A stretch of 64,000 nucleotides of DNA from Acholoe squamosa (taxonomy: Eukaryota; Annelida; Polychaeta; Phyllodocida; Polynoidae), in NCBI GenBank assembly GCA_949317995.1, contig OX439045.1, positions 3,744,174 to 3,808,173 on the forward strand. The letters are read 5' to 3'. The position numbers and the translations under genes are program-made. How positions within the stretch are numbered: position 1 is the stretch's first letter; each line of letters starts with the position of its first letter. Positions 22,583 through 34,673 of this stretch are shown one piece after another. Below the pieces are notes generated by a model that saw nothing but the letters and a program-made list of their open reading frames with translations, made no database searches and had not been told where the DNA came from.

Positions 22583-25080
22583 CCAACACCAGGTGCGGCT
22601 TATAGACCATCTCAAACACCAGGTACGGCTTATAGATCAGACACGAGGTGCGCCTTATAGAACATTTCAGACACCAGGTGCGGCTTATAGACCATCTCAA
22701 ACACCAGGTACGGCTTATAGATGAGATACCAGGTGCGCCTTATAGACCATTTCAGACACCACGTGTGGCTTATAGACCATTTCAGGTACGGCTTATAGAC
22801 CATTTCAGACACCAGGTGCGGCTTATAGACCATCTCAAACACCAGGTACGGCTTATAGATCAGACACCAGGTGTGGCTTATAGACCACTTCAGACACCAG
22901 GTGTGGCTTATATGCCATTTCAGACACCAGGTGCGGCTTATAGACCACTTCAGACACCAGGTGTGGCTTATAGACCATTTCAGACACCAGGTGTGGCTTA
23001 TGGACCATTTCAGACACCAGGTGCGGCTTAGAGATCATTTCAGACACCAGGTACGGCTTATAGACCATTTCAGACACCAGGTGCAGCTCATAGACCATTC
23101 CAAACACCAGGTGTGGCTTATGGACCATTTCAGACACCAGGTGCAGCTTAGAGATCATTTCAGACACCAGGTGTGGCTTATAGACCATTTCAGACACCAG
23201 GTGCAGCTTATAGACCAGACACCAGGTAAGGCTTATAGACCATTTCAGACACCAGGTAAGGCTTATAGACCATCTCAGACACCAGGTGCAGCTTATAGAT
23301 CATTTCAGACACCAGGTGTGGCATATACATCATTTCAGACACCTGGTACGGCTTATCGACCATTTCAGACACCAGGTGCAGCTTATAGACCATTTCAGAC
23401 ACCAGGTGCAGCTTATAGACCAATTCAGACAACAGGTGTGGCTTATAGATCATTTCAGACACCAGTTGCGGCTTATAGACCATTTCAGACACCAGGTGCG
23501 GCTTATGGACAATTTCAGACACCAGGTACAGCTTATAGATCGTTTCAGACACCAGGTGTGGCTTATAGATCATTTCAGACACCAGGTGGGGCTTATAGAC
23601 CATTTCGGACACCAGGCGCGGTTTATAGACCATTTCAGACACCAGGTGTGGCTTATAGAGCATTTCAGACACTAGATGCAGCTTATAGACCATCTCAGAC
23701 ACCAGGTGCAGCTTATAGACCATTTCAGACACCAGGTGCGGCTTAGAGATCATTTCAGACACCAGGGACGGCTTATAGACCATTTCAGACACCAGGTGCA
23801 GCTCATAGACCATTTCAGACACCAGGTGTGGCTTATAGACCATTTCAGACACCAGGTGCAGCTTATAGACCAGACACCAGGTAAGGCTTATAGACCATTT
23901 CAGACACCAGGTAAGGCTTATAGACCATCTCAGACACCAGGTGCAGCTTATAGATCATTTCAGACACCAGGTGTGGCTTATACATCATTTCAGACACCAG
24001 GTACGGCTTATCGACCATTTCAGACACCAGGTGCAGCTTATAGACCATTTCAGACACCAGGTGTGGCTTATAGATCATTTCAGACACCAGTTGCGGCTTA
24101 TAGACCATTTCAGACACCAGGTGCGGCTTATGGACCATTTCAGACACCAGGTGCAGCTTATAGATCATTTCAGACACCAGGTGTGGCTTATAGATCATTT
24201 CAGACACCAGGTGTGGCTTATAGACCATTTCGGACACCAGGTGTGGCTTATAGATCATTTCAGACACCAGTTGCGGCTTATAGACCATTTCAGACACCAG
24301 GTGTGGCTTATGGACCATTTCAGACACCAGGTGCAGCTTATAGATCATTTCAGACACCAGGTGTGGCTTATAGATCATTTCAGACACCAGGTGTGGCTTA
24401 TAGACCATTTCGGACACCAGGTGCGGCTTATAGATCATTTCAGACACCAGGTACGGCTTATGGACCATTTCAGACACCAGGTGTGGCTTATAGACCATTT
24501 CAGACACCAGGTGCGGCTTATAGACCATTTCAGACACCAGGTGCGGCTTATTGACCATTTCAGACACCAGGTGCGGCTTATAGACCATTTCAGACACCAG
24601 GTGCGGCTTATAGACCATTTCAGACACCAGGTGCGGCTGATAGACCATTTCAGACACCAGGTGCGGCTTATAGAACATTTCAGACACCAGGCGCGGCTTA
24701 TAGACGATTTCAGACACCAGTTAACGGAAGATCATCAGTAAACCGAAAGCTAATGATGTTTAAAAGAAAAAAAAAAGAAAAAAAAAGGTGCGGCTTATAG
24801 ACCATTTCAGACACCAGGTGCGGCTTATAGACCATTTCAGTCACCAGGTGCGGCTTATAGACCATTTCAGACACCAGGGTCGGCTTATAGACCATTTCAG
24901 TCACCAGGTGCGGCTTATAGACCATTTCGGACACCAGGAGCGGCTTATAGACCATTTCAGACACCAGGTGCGGCTTATAGACCATTTCAGACACCAGGTG
25001 CGGCTTATAGACCATTTCAGACACCAGGTAAGGCTTATAGACCATTTCAGACACCAGGTAAGGCTTATAGACCATTTCAT
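22583..25080. repeat. 30-bp minisatellite, array 1
   Basis: About 80 units of 30 bp: GCTTATAGACCATTTCAGAC then ACCAGGTGCG, with variants at a few positions (GTG/GCG/GCA, ACC/ATC). It is interrupted at 24721-24787 by non-repeat sequence ending in an A-rich run. A shortened unit (CCAGACACCAGGTAAGG) recurs at ~23216 and ~23871, marking a 655-bp higher-order repeat of 22 units. Because 30 is a multiple of three, all frames stay open; these are not genes. Confidence 0.97.
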
Positions 25081-25081
25081 A

Positions 25082-25640
25082 TAGGATTCGCCTAGACAAG
25101 GGGTGAGGCTTATAGCTCAGGTTTTGATACCATAGATGCAGCACTAAAATCGCAATTTTCAAGCCACAACTGTAGCCTATAGCTTTCTCCTGAACTCAGG
25201 GCGCGGCTTACATACTCGGGGTAGGTGTTGAGTGCGTTAACAGGGTACTACGACATACATCATATGTAGCAAGGCGGACTAACAGATGTCTCATCAGAAG
25301 TGTATAATCTACTCCTGACCCCCCCCCACCCCCTCTGACTCCACCCCAGAGATATCTCTAAGATACCCAATACCAGGGGTATATAGGCCTTATGTAACGC
25401 CATCATGGCATCTATCAGCAAGAAGGAAGGGTGAGGGATGGGGGTAGGGTGCAGCAGGCCCAATCTGTGAATGGGCAAAGAAGGGGTTCAGCAAGCTTAA
25501 CCCGTTAATGGCCGCAGCAGTGCATCATGTATTTATGATGTACCATAGACCAGCACTTCATTGCATCATGACGAGCATTGACGACCAGTGGACATGATGC
25601 CCCCCGCCCCTCCCCCCCACCCCCCCAGGGGAGGGGATGA
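25082..25640. repeat. Array flank, first copy of a segmental duplication
   Basis: Near-identical to 27037-27605 (landmarks GGATTCGCCTAGACAAGG, GGCGCGGCTTACATACTCGG, ATCTCTAAGATACCCAATAC). It includes a Rep-A fragment at ~25495-25600 (TTAACCCGTTAATGGCCGC). The copies differ mainly in C-run lengths. Confidence 0.95.
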
Positions 25641-25649
25641 CTTCATATG

Positions 25650-27033
25650 TTCCATTTCAGACACCAGGTGCAGCTTAGAGATCTTTTCAGACACCAGGTG
25701 TGGCTTATAGACCATTTCAGACAACAGGTGCAGCTTATAGACCAGACACCAGGTAAGCTTATAGACCATTTCAGACACCAGGTAAGGCTTATAGACCATC
25801 TCAGACACCAGGTGCAGCTTATAGATCATTTCAGACACCAGGTGTGGCATATACATCATTTCAGACACCAGGTACGGCTTATCGACCATTTCAGACACCA
25901 GGTGCAGCTTATAGACCATTTCAGACACCAGGTGCGGCTAATGGACCATTTCAGACACCAGGTACAGCTTATAGATCGTTTCAGACACCAGGTGTGGCTT
26001 ATAGATCATTTCAGACACCAGGTGGGGCTTATAGACCATTTCGGACACCAGGTGCGGTTTATAGACCATTTCAGACACCAGGTGTGGCTTATAGAGCATT
26101 TCAGACACTAGATGCAGCTTATAGACCATCTCAGACACCAGGTGCAGCTTATAGACCATTTCAGACACCAGGTGCGGCTTAGAGATCATTTCAGACACCA
26201 GGTACGGCTTATAGACCATTTCAGACACCAGGTGCAGCTCATAGACCATTTCAGACACTAGGTGTGGCTTATAGACCATTTCAGACACCAGGTGCAGCTT
26301 ATAGACCAGACACCAGCTGCGGCTTATAGACCATTTCAGACACCAGGTAAGGCGTATAGACCATCTCAGACACCAGGTGCAGCTTATAGATCATTTCAGA
26401 CACCAGGTGTGGCTTATACATCATTTCAGACACCAGGTACGGCTTATCGACCATTTCAGACACCAGGTGCAGCTTATAGACCACTTCAAACACCAGGTAT
26501 GGCTTATAGATCATTTCAGACAAAAGTTGCGGCTTATAGACCATTTCAGACACCAGGTGCGGCTTATGGACCATTTCAGACACCAGGTGCAGCTTATAGA
26601 TCATTTCAGACACCAGGTGTGGCTTATAGATCATTTCAGACACCAGGTGTGGCTTATAGACCATTTCGGACACCAGGTGTGGCTTATAGATCATTTCAGA
26701 CACCAGTTGCGGCTTATAGACCATTTCAGACACCAGGTGTGGCTTATGGACCATTTCAGACACCAGGTGCAGCTTATAGATCATTTCAGACACCAGGTGT
26801 GGCTTATAGATCATTTCAGACACCAGGTGTGGCTTATGGACCATTTCAGACACCAGGGTCGGCTTATAGACCATTTCAGTCACCAGGTGCGGCTTATAGA
26901 CCATTTCGGACACCAGGTGCGGCTTATAGACCATTTCAGACACCAGGTAAGGCTTATAGACCATTTCAGACACCAGGTAAGGCTTATAGACCATTTCAGA
27001 CACCAGGTAAGGCTTATAGACCATTTCATATAG
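25650..27033. repeat. 30-bp minisatellite, array 2
   Basis: About 46 units with the same variant order as parts of array 1, including the shortened unit at ~25743 and ~26307. Ends at the same AAGGCTTATAGACCATTTCA | TATAGG boundary as array 1. Confidence 0.97.
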
Positions 27034-27036
27034 GAT

Positions 27037-27605
27037 TCGCCTAGACAAGGGGTGAGGCTTATAGCTCAGGTTTTGATACCATAGATGCAGCACTAAAATC
27101 GCAATTTTCAAGCCACAACTGTAGCCTATAGCTTTCTCCTGAACTCAGGGCGCGGCTTACATACTCGGGGTAGGTGTTGAGTGCGTTAACAGGGTACTAC
27201 GGCATACATCATATGTAGCAAGGCGGACTAACAGATGTCTCATCAGAAGTGTATAATCTACTCCTGACCCCCCCCCCCCCCACCCCCTCTGACTCCACCC
27301 CAGAGATATCTCTAAGATACCCAATACCAGGGGTATATAGGCCTTATGTAACGCCATCATGGCATCTATCAGCAAGAAGGAAGGGTGAGGGGTGGGGGTA
27401 GGGTGCAGCAGGCCCAATCTGTGAATGGGCAAAGAAGGGGTTCAGCAAGCTTAACCCGTTAATGGCCGCAGCAGTGCATCATGTATTTATGATGTACCAT
27501 AGACCAGCACTTCATTGCATCATGACGAGCATTGACGACCAGTGGACATGATGCCCCCCGCCCCTCCCCCCCACCCCCCCCCCCAGGGGAGGGGATGACT
27601 TCATA
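27037..27605. repeat. Array flank, second copy of the segmental duplication
   Basis: Repeats 25082-25640 at an offset of 1955 bp, so the duplicated unit is flank plus array 2. Confidence 0.95.
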
Positions 27606-27657
27606 TGTTCAAGATACACATGTGTGCGACTGACAAGGAGACTTCTGAGGGTGTATT

Positions 27658-28005
27658 CAGGGTGGCATGATATTTGAATGCAGCCTTGGCGAGTTACTCT
27701 CAGGGTGGCATGATACTCAAATGCAGCCTTGGTGAGTTACTCTCAGGGTGGCATGATACTTGAATGCAGCCTTGGCGAGTTACTCTCAGGATGGCATGAT
27801 ACTTGAATGCAGCCTTGGCGAGTTACTCTCAGGATGGCATGATACTTGAATGCCGCCTTGGCGAGTTACTCTCAGGATGGCATGATACTTGAATGCAGCC
27901 TTGGCGAGTTACTCTCAGGGTGGCATGATACTTGAATGCAGCCTTGGCGAGTTACTCTCAGGGTGGCATGATACTTGAATGCAGCCTTGGCGAGTTACTC
28001 TCGGG
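27658..28005. repeat. 43-bp tandem array from a Rep-A module
   Basis: Eight units containing GGCATGATACTTGAATGCAG and CCTTGGCGAGTTACTCTCAG, equivalent to the TGAATGCAGCCCTGGCGAGT module of Rep-A. Confidence 0.95.
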
Positions 28006-28179
28006 ATGGCTACATCCATGCATCACTCATGCATTCGCAGCATCGCCTTTCCTTTTAGAAATTATCGTGAAAAAGAATTTCATGAATAAGTATTTAAATA
28101 CTCCTTGATTGGCCTTTTTATTTCATTATTGAGATATTATCGAACGTATTCTTTGGGTTTTTTTTTGGGGTTTTTTTTT

Positions 28180-28320
28180 TGCCTTATGCCCATTGGTCGG
28201 CATGATGCATGGGTGCAGCTCTCAGCATGATGCATCAATGAAGGTATCAATGAGCCTGCTCACCAGCACTTCATTGAATCATGACGAGCATTGACGACCA
28301 ATGGACATGATGCCCCCCCC
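28180..28320. mobile_element. Rep-A fragment
   Basis: TGCCCATTGGTCGGCATGAT, then CACCAGCACTTCATTGAATC and GACCAATGGACATGATGC. It ends in a C-run shared with the two array flanks (25600, 27560). Confidence 0.65.
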
Positions 28321-28995
28321 CACCCCACCCCCCCCCCAGGGGAGGGGATGACTTCATATGTTCGAGGGGGTGTGCGGATGGGCCTCTGACAACCCTTACC
28401 CTTGCTGAGAGGGATTTTTGGGCAAAAGGAGACCCTTGCTGAGAGGGATTATGGTCCAAAATGTTCACAGCTTTTTACCTTGAATAAAACTGACCACATC
28501 CGAAAACTGGCACTTGTCTGGACATGCAGGGTCAAAATATGAGAAAAGTGATCCTTGGTGAGAGGGGTTTTGGCCAAAAAGTGGCCTTGCCAGCCGCACA
28601 CCCCTGTCAGTGACATATAGAGAGTGACCCCCTAAGCAACCTAGCACCAGCGGCCCTTAGAGGTTATAAAAGAGATATCATTTGTATACATGCATGGGTG
28701 GGCTGGTTAGGGTTGTAGGATTCTAGGAAGCTGATGGTTTAGGATGGGGTTTGGGGCTGGTGGTGGTGATTCAGAGATTAGTCGGTAGGGGGCGGGATGA
28801 CGGGGTAATGAGGGATGAAGATTAGCCCCGACACGTGACTACCACGTGTCCTATCTCAGCCAGGAGCCGCTCCTAGTAACTCTCTCTCACCTGGCGGCAA
28901 TCTTTGGTACTACCCCCTCCCCCCCCCCCCCGTATACACACACAGAGCACCCTTTTGCACAACCCTTCTTTCCTCCAGTCACTTTGCCAAAACTA
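28321..28995. other. Mixed stretch with a short direct repeat
   Basis: GACCCTTGCTGAGAGGGATT-type motifs occur at about 28395, 28431 and 28550. A Rep-A end (CAGCGGCCCTTAGAGGTTA) lies near 28650. No coding exon recognised. Confidence 0.5.
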
Positions 28996-29352
28996 TTTGA
29001 GGGCCGCATGATGCATTCTACATGTATATTTTTTTTTTGTGTGTTATGAGGCACCAATGCACTGCTGGTGCGTCTATTCACCAGACCTATATCTGGCCTA
29101 ACTCTGAGGTCTTTCATGGCAAACCTTGAAGCTAAAAAAACTCTAAATGACTTTGGGCGATTCATGCATGTTACCTGCCCAGGCTATGTATAAATGCATC
29201 ACCTTAATCCTATAGGTTTGATACACTCTCATAGGGTCGGCATGATGCTCCAATGAAGTGCTGGCCAGCAGACTCATCAGCACTTCATTGGTGCATCATG
29301 AGAACCAGGGGGCATGATGCACTCCTGTATCAGCGGGCCTTAAAGGGTTAAC
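28996..29352. mobile_element. Rep-A copy
   Basis: GGGCCGCATGATGCATTC at left, CAGCGGGCCTTAAAGGGTTA at right, and a hairpin core GAAGTGCTGGCC...CATCAGCACTTC. The internal part is diverged. Confidence 0.7.
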
Positions 29353-29400
29353 ATTCCTCAAACCTTTATGTTACTCTTACATCACTCTACCCCTTCTCTT

Positions 29401-29649
29401 ACAGGTCTAGACCCCTAAAATCGACAGTGTGACATGGCCTTTTCTTAAAATCGACAAGGGACATAGAGCTCTAGTGACAAGGACAGGGGAAAAAAAAAGA
29501 TAATGACATGGGACATGGTCCTTTCTTAAAATTGACATGTGATATGGAGCTAAGTGACAAGGTGAGAGGAAATTACAAATTTAGTGACATGTGACATGGG
29601 CTTTTCTTAAAATCGACAAGTGACATGGGGACCCCCCATCTAGACCCCC
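29401..29649. mobile_element. Rep-C element, copy 1
   Basis: Starts ACAGGTCTAGACCCC and ends CATCTAGACCCCC. The 6-bp duplication TCTCTT is at 29395-29400 and 29650-29655. Internally, three to four TTAAAATCGACATGTGACAT-like modules alternate with AGTGACAAGG modules. Confidence 0.9.
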
Positions 29650-29879
29650 TCTCTTACCTGTTCACAGAGGGGATGTTTCTACTTTGTAACATTTGGGTTG
29701 GAACAAACTGATTCAATGGAGGATGATATATTCCTTACCCTACCAAAGAATGCACACACATGTGTATTTCTCCCTGAGTCTACTCTAGGGAAGTAACCAG
29801 TATAGAAAAATGGGGCCTGAAAACTTGAGGAATGATCGAGGAGGGAGGGGGGTGAATATATATGTGAGCCCTATTCCCC

Positions 29880-29957
29880 ACCAAAATAAATAAATAAATA
29901 AATAAATAGATAAAATAAATATTAAATGAATAGATAAATAAATAATTAATAAATACA
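29880..29957. repeat. (AAAT)n microsatellite
   Basis: AATA tetramers with interruptions (ATAGATAAA, ATTAAATGAA). Confidence 0.95.
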
Positions 29958-30703
29958 CACTCAGCCACAATTGTAAACAGGCTATAAATGCCCCTGCTAT
30001 GCATACAGCAGGATCCACATTGGGTCAATGGTTTTATACCTACAGCAGCTACTACTGTATTCCAGAATAAGTAGTTCTCTTCTGTCAGACCTTTGAGGAG
30101 GGCTGACAGTGTATATACTAGTACCAAGGCCCATTATATGAGATATTATCATGAACCCTGCCCTGTCATACTAGATAAATATACTACTATAAAAGTAAGA
30201 CACAGTTAAATTGAAGGGGGGGTGCAAAAGTGCAAGGTGGTTGCCCCCCCCCCCACTGACCCCACCCCCCACCAATAAAAAAATGTGCTTCTTCTGCCTG
30301 TGTATACAAGGATATACCACCCATGTTAGCTGCCCCCTGGCGGTACTAAAAGTGTACTATCCTGGGTTGTAGCGGGTTGTGGTGGTTAACGGGCAATAAG
30401 AGCAGGTAATGGTTACGGAGTAGGATTGAGATGGTCACCTACAGGTACTCGGGTTAGGTAGACCTACAGGAGGAAACACCTGGTTTAAGTCTATTCAACC
30501 TATAATACAAAATAGGGTGCATCCACTTCCTTGCTGGTTCATGATAATCAGATGGGAAAATGTTCATATTAAAGATTAACTTCTGAATCCCACACACACA
30601 GGGTTTAAAAATGCCCGCCAGGCAAGACGCAAGAATCTTCGATAGGATTTTCCTACCAATTGCCTCTCACCACCCCGTTCCCAACATCCTACCTAGATCA
30701 GCC

Positions 30704-31488
30704 CATGAACCCCGGTCCCAGCACTTTCCATACTACAGGTACACAACCTGCGTTCCCAAAAGCAGGAAATAAGGGTAATCTTTCTCTCAATTCCAATGTC
30801 CCTAGAATCAGGAAAAAGAGGTCTTTTCCCCAAATGAACTCCATGGATTTGAGGAAAAAGGGGTATTTTTGAGGGCTAAATCCATGGAATTGGAAATATG
30901 GGTAATTTTGGTAGCCCATGCAGGGAATCTCCCTCTAGTTAGCCTTAAGGCATCAAACTGATGCCATACATGTATATTGAATTCATAGTGTTTAATAGGA
31001 CAATTCTCCCATATTTTATTTTCAGTCTATGATAAGGGGGCTGTTGAAAAAAATGTCAGTGTTTTGTCAAAAAAAGGGGTGTTCTTTTACCCTGAAAAGT
31101 CAACGTTTTTCTACAAAAAGGGGTCTTTTTGAGCATAAAGGTCCATGGAAATGGGGTACTTTTTGAAAGGAGGGAACGCAGGTTATGGGTCTAGACCCCT
31201 AAATTTGACAGGGTGAAATGGCCGTTTTCTTAAAATCGACATGTGACATGGAGCTTAGTGACAAGGACATTGAAAGGAAAAAGTTAGTGACAAGAGACAA
31301 GGCCTTTCCTTAAAATCGACATGTGACATGAAGCCTAGTGACAAGGACATGGGAAAATAGAAATTTAGTGACAAGTGACATGGCCATTTCTTAAAATCGA
31401 CATGTGACATGGGGACCCCCCATCTAGACCCCCCAGGTTGTGTACCTGTACGGTGGAGAGTGCAGGGACTGGGCCATGAACTCTGTTC
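30704..31488. mobile_element. DNA element with ~50-bp inverted ends, carrying a Rep-C insertion
   Basis: Left CATGAACCCCGGTCCCAGCA and GGTACACAACCTGCGTTCCC. Right GAACGCAGGTT, interrupted, then AGGTTGTGTACCTGTACGG and CAGGGACTGGGCCATG. The interior has AAAAGGGG-type blocks without an ORF. Confidence 0.7.
31185..31433. mobile_element. Rep-C element, copy 2
   Basis: 249 bp, ATGGGTCTAGACCCC...CATCTAGACCCCC, 6-bp duplication CAGGTT at 31179-31184 and 31434-31439, inside the right end of the 30704-31488 element. Confidence 0.92.
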
Positions 31489-31669
31489 CATGTCACACAC
31501 ATGACATGTAGAGTCAGGAATGGGGTCTGTGACGTAACGTCACATACAGCGTTCTTGACGTAACGTCATTACAACAGATTCTGCAACGCCAACACGATTC
31601 TACACGTCCCTATAGCAACTGAACCAAACCAGACAAATCTAAGCCAGCTTCAGTTTGATAGCTAGCATC

Positions 31670-31945
31670 TTTATGGGCCGCTGATGCACGAGTACATCAT
31701 GCCGGCATGGTGCACCAAGCATGATGCACCAATGAAGTGCTGGTGAATCTGCTTCAACCTTGTCAGCAGTTCATAATGTTCATTGGTGCGTCTTGCCAAT
31801 CCTAAGGGAATGTATCAGCCCTGTAGAGTCGGCATGATGCATGAATGCAGTCTGGTGAGTTACTCAAACGGACTGCATTCATGCATCATGACGACCCATG
31901 GGCATGATGCGCCCGTGCATTCATCAGCGGATTAGAGGCCGTGGG
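31670..31945. mobile_element. Rep-A copy
   Basis: GGGCCGCTGATGCACGAG at left and TTCATCAGCGGATTAGAGG at right. Contains GAATGCAGTCTGGTGAG...ACGGACTGCATTC. Confidence 0.75.
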
Positions 31946-32279
31946 AGGAGGAATATTAGCTCATGGGTTGTAGTCGACATCTTAATAGATTTTTAAATTT
32001 GCTGCCTGCTCCCCCATATTTCAATGTCATGTTAAAACAGATGGCATCTTTGAAGTACAGGTAACCATGACGACCATATGGCTATAAGGACATATCCTAC
32101 CCCCAGCTTCTAATACACTGCCGTGACAGGTTGTAAATAAACGTCATGTCAGACGTGGCAGTTTGACGGCTGCATAGTGAAATGAAATTATGCCACCCTT
32201 GGATCTAATACCCGGTATACCGGTAGTAAATAAACATCAGTTATGGCCTAGTAGGCCTACTTTGAGTGTTGCGTCGTGA

Positions 32280-32375
32280 ATTGATGAAACTGTGCCTTTG
32301 GTCAGCATGATGCATGAATGCAAACCTCGTGATTCTACTGGCAGGAGATGTATTTAAATGCATTATGCTGACTTA
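32280..32375. mobile_element. Rep-A fragment
   Basis: Only GGTCAGCATGATGCATGAAT and TAAATGCATTATGCTGAC remain. Confidence 0.4.
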
Positions 32376-33854
32376 AGGATGGCCATAAGGCACTAATGGG
32401 GGGGGGGCTAGGGCTGAATTGAGTTCTGGGCCAATCTTTACCAGGAATGACCTTTATCTTTGCCATTTTAAGGAAATTATTAATATTTGGAAGACATGTC
32501 CCCCCGTCAGTTGCTAAGGCCGTGTGCACCATGGCAACAATGCATCATATGACCCTCACAGGGTTAGATATGTGTGTGTGTGGGGGGGGGGGATCTAATC
32601 AGCCCCCCCCCCCCTACGTACCATACTCCTGTATCCCCTGGTGGCTGGTAGGAGAAACAAAATGACGTAACGTTACCGTGAGGGGACGCTACGTTAATCA
32701 GGTTCTGGCTGGTTGCCGCGTGTACAACATGAAGAGAGAGGACAACCAGGGTACCAGCTGTATCTATCTACCTTTCCTCTCAAGCCATAACACAGGAATA
32801 CTGCACACTGCGACTGTATAGCATAATATAGCAGTTTATGAAATTATGAGAAAAAGTTTGGAACTTCTTGCCTTGTAGATTAAGGTTCTGTTGTACAAAG
32901 TAGACTTTGAGTAGTGATATAGATTGTCAGAAAAAAAAAGAAAGAAAACAGCATTTTAACACAGGCATGTTCATATGATATAATACATATATAGATTATA
33001 GAGAAAGGATCGGCTAAAAGAGGAATAATTATGTGGGATGGTAAAGGCTATGCTTGAGACATGGTGTCAGATCTGGTCAGATGGTGATGGGCGTCTGCCG
33101 CAGGATCGACCAAGAACCAAGTGCCTGTATCAAAGCTCTTATTAATGGTAATTAAAACTATGCAAGGTTGGTGCAATATATTCAGAGGCGACATAGGTAG
33201 ACAGGGCAGCGTGTGAACAAGTGTTAACCCGTTAGGCTTTATACAAGCATAATTTCATCTAATAGCCCTCACTACATATGGCCATATGCAAATTAGAAAA
33301 AAAAAGAAGCATTGTCCATTGTGATATTATACCAGTTTTCGATGTCACATTGACAGCCAGATTATTAAGCAATAAAGAATTGCTCAACCCCAGAATGACA
33401 GCTTGGCTTACTACCCAGTAAATTGTCGCATCTGTCGCCATGATTGGTCATCAATGGTGACTCCTTTTTGAGTGACAACTCATTCCGTCATCTTTTGCCA
33501 CTGTGTGTTAGACTCATGTGGCATAGCAATTGCTTTTCCTGGTGATCTTGTGCTATAACGACGTCATGTTCCATCTAGCAACATGTGTGAGCCACTTCAC
33601 ACAGGTTGACCAGGACTCACAACAATTTGCTGGGTAGGGTGTAGGATGTGTAATGGCATAGAATTAGACTCCAGAAGCAACATTAGTCTCCGTCTGCATT
33701 CTGAATCCTTTTGTGTGAAAGGTGTAGATTATGATGTGCATTCCTTAATCATATTGAATCATGTGCATGCACCAGTAAATGCTCAATTTAGCTAATCAGT
33801 GAGTTTCAGGTCAGTGATTCTGTGCATGGCGAGTGGTTTAAGTTTAACCAATTT
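32376..33854. other. Intronic stretch with homopolymer runs
   Basis: G- and C-runs at 32398-32407, 32581-32592 and 32605-32614; otherwise unique-looking. No exon of the integrin pattern found here on the minus strand. Confidence 0.45.
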
Positions 33855-34063
33855 AAGGACGACATAGTGTTATTATGCACTTTGCCCGTTTTCGTATCAT
33901 TGTGGCTCAATGCAGCTCTGGTAAGTAACGCAGCAATGCAGAGGTGCATTTAAGCGCCCGGGCACTCATTAATTCCAATACCCCTGTTACGCCTTATTCA
34001 AGACGAGTGCTTACTCGAATACTGTTTAGTACTTATGAATGAGTTCAGTACCTCTGTAATCAC

Positions 34064-34406
34064 CAAACCTACCTCACCCAAAGAGGGCTGACCTCAGATT
34101 TTTTGAGGAAATTTTCATAATTTTTCCAATAAAATCTTCATTTTTTCAAAATTTTTCATATTTTTGATACTTCTAGAACTTCTTTGTTTCCAAATAAAGA
34201 ATCCACGATTCTTTCTCAAGCTTTCTATCAACTGACTGGTATAATAGATTAAATGGATTATCTGTGAGGTTTATTAGTAATAATGATTCAATATTTCGGC
34301 CAAAATATGGCTCAGTAAAAAAAAAAAGAAAAAAAAAAGAAATCCGACTTTCCTACCTCAACTTTTTGGACCATGTTACCGGAAACTTAGAATTTTTTTT
34401 GGCCTT
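34064..34406. mobile_element. Rep-E element, copy 2 (no Rep-F insertion)
   Basis: CCAAACCTACCTCACCCAAA at left; CCTCAACTTTTTGGACCAT, GTTACCGGAAAC and TTTTTTTTGGCC at right. It shows the undisturbed form of the site occupied by Rep-F at 18029. Ends about 190 bp from exon 5A. Confidence 0.75.
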
Positions 34407-34593
34407 ATTCACGACCAGTACTTTTTTTAGACCCCAGTGCTTAAACGAGTAATTACGGAACCCTTCACATGTAATGAGCCTTTAAGCAGTATGTCACCCT
34501 TAAATGATTTTAAAAAGCAAGTATGCTTGTGATTGCTGATTGCCATTGACAGCAGTTGACAGCTATTGACAGCATGCTAAAGAACACACTCAC

Positions 34594-34673
34594 GGAAGTC
34601 ACGACAGCAGACATGCCGAACTGAGCCTTGGATTGTTTTTGAAAGGCGTCCGGTTCATTTGTAAAATCTACTT
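34594..34673 (-). CDS. Integrin alpha, candidate alternative exon 5A (cysteine-free)
   Basis: 80 bp between a tttttatag acceptor and a gtgagtgtg donor. With the G left by exon 4 it reads EVDFTNEPDAFQKQSKAQ then FGMSAVVTS, ending in phase 0. FGMSAVVTS aligns with GMSAALTN of exon 5B and with the GFSxDFT strand of integrin alpha chains, so this looks like a paralogous copy of the same exon. It has no cysteine, leaving the SPC cysteine of exon 4 without its usual partner. Length is 2 modulo 3, like exon 5B, so skipping both or including both breaks the frame. It lies only 485 bp after exon 4. It could instead be a decaying duplicate, but splice sites and frame are clean. Confidence 0.75.

Noticed and set aside
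22648-27111. Long open frames on both strands with decapeptide repeats (such as RPFQTPGAAY and KPHLVSEMVY)
   Set aside because: The unit is 30 bp, so any stop-free unit leaves all copies open. Frames are open on both strands, vary unit by unit without codon bias and lack plausible start or splice context.
19405-28005. Evenly spaced palindromic repeats resembling a CRISPR array
   Set aside because: No unique spacers: the whole unit repeats. The setting is an intron of an animal gene and the unit derives from a transposon module.
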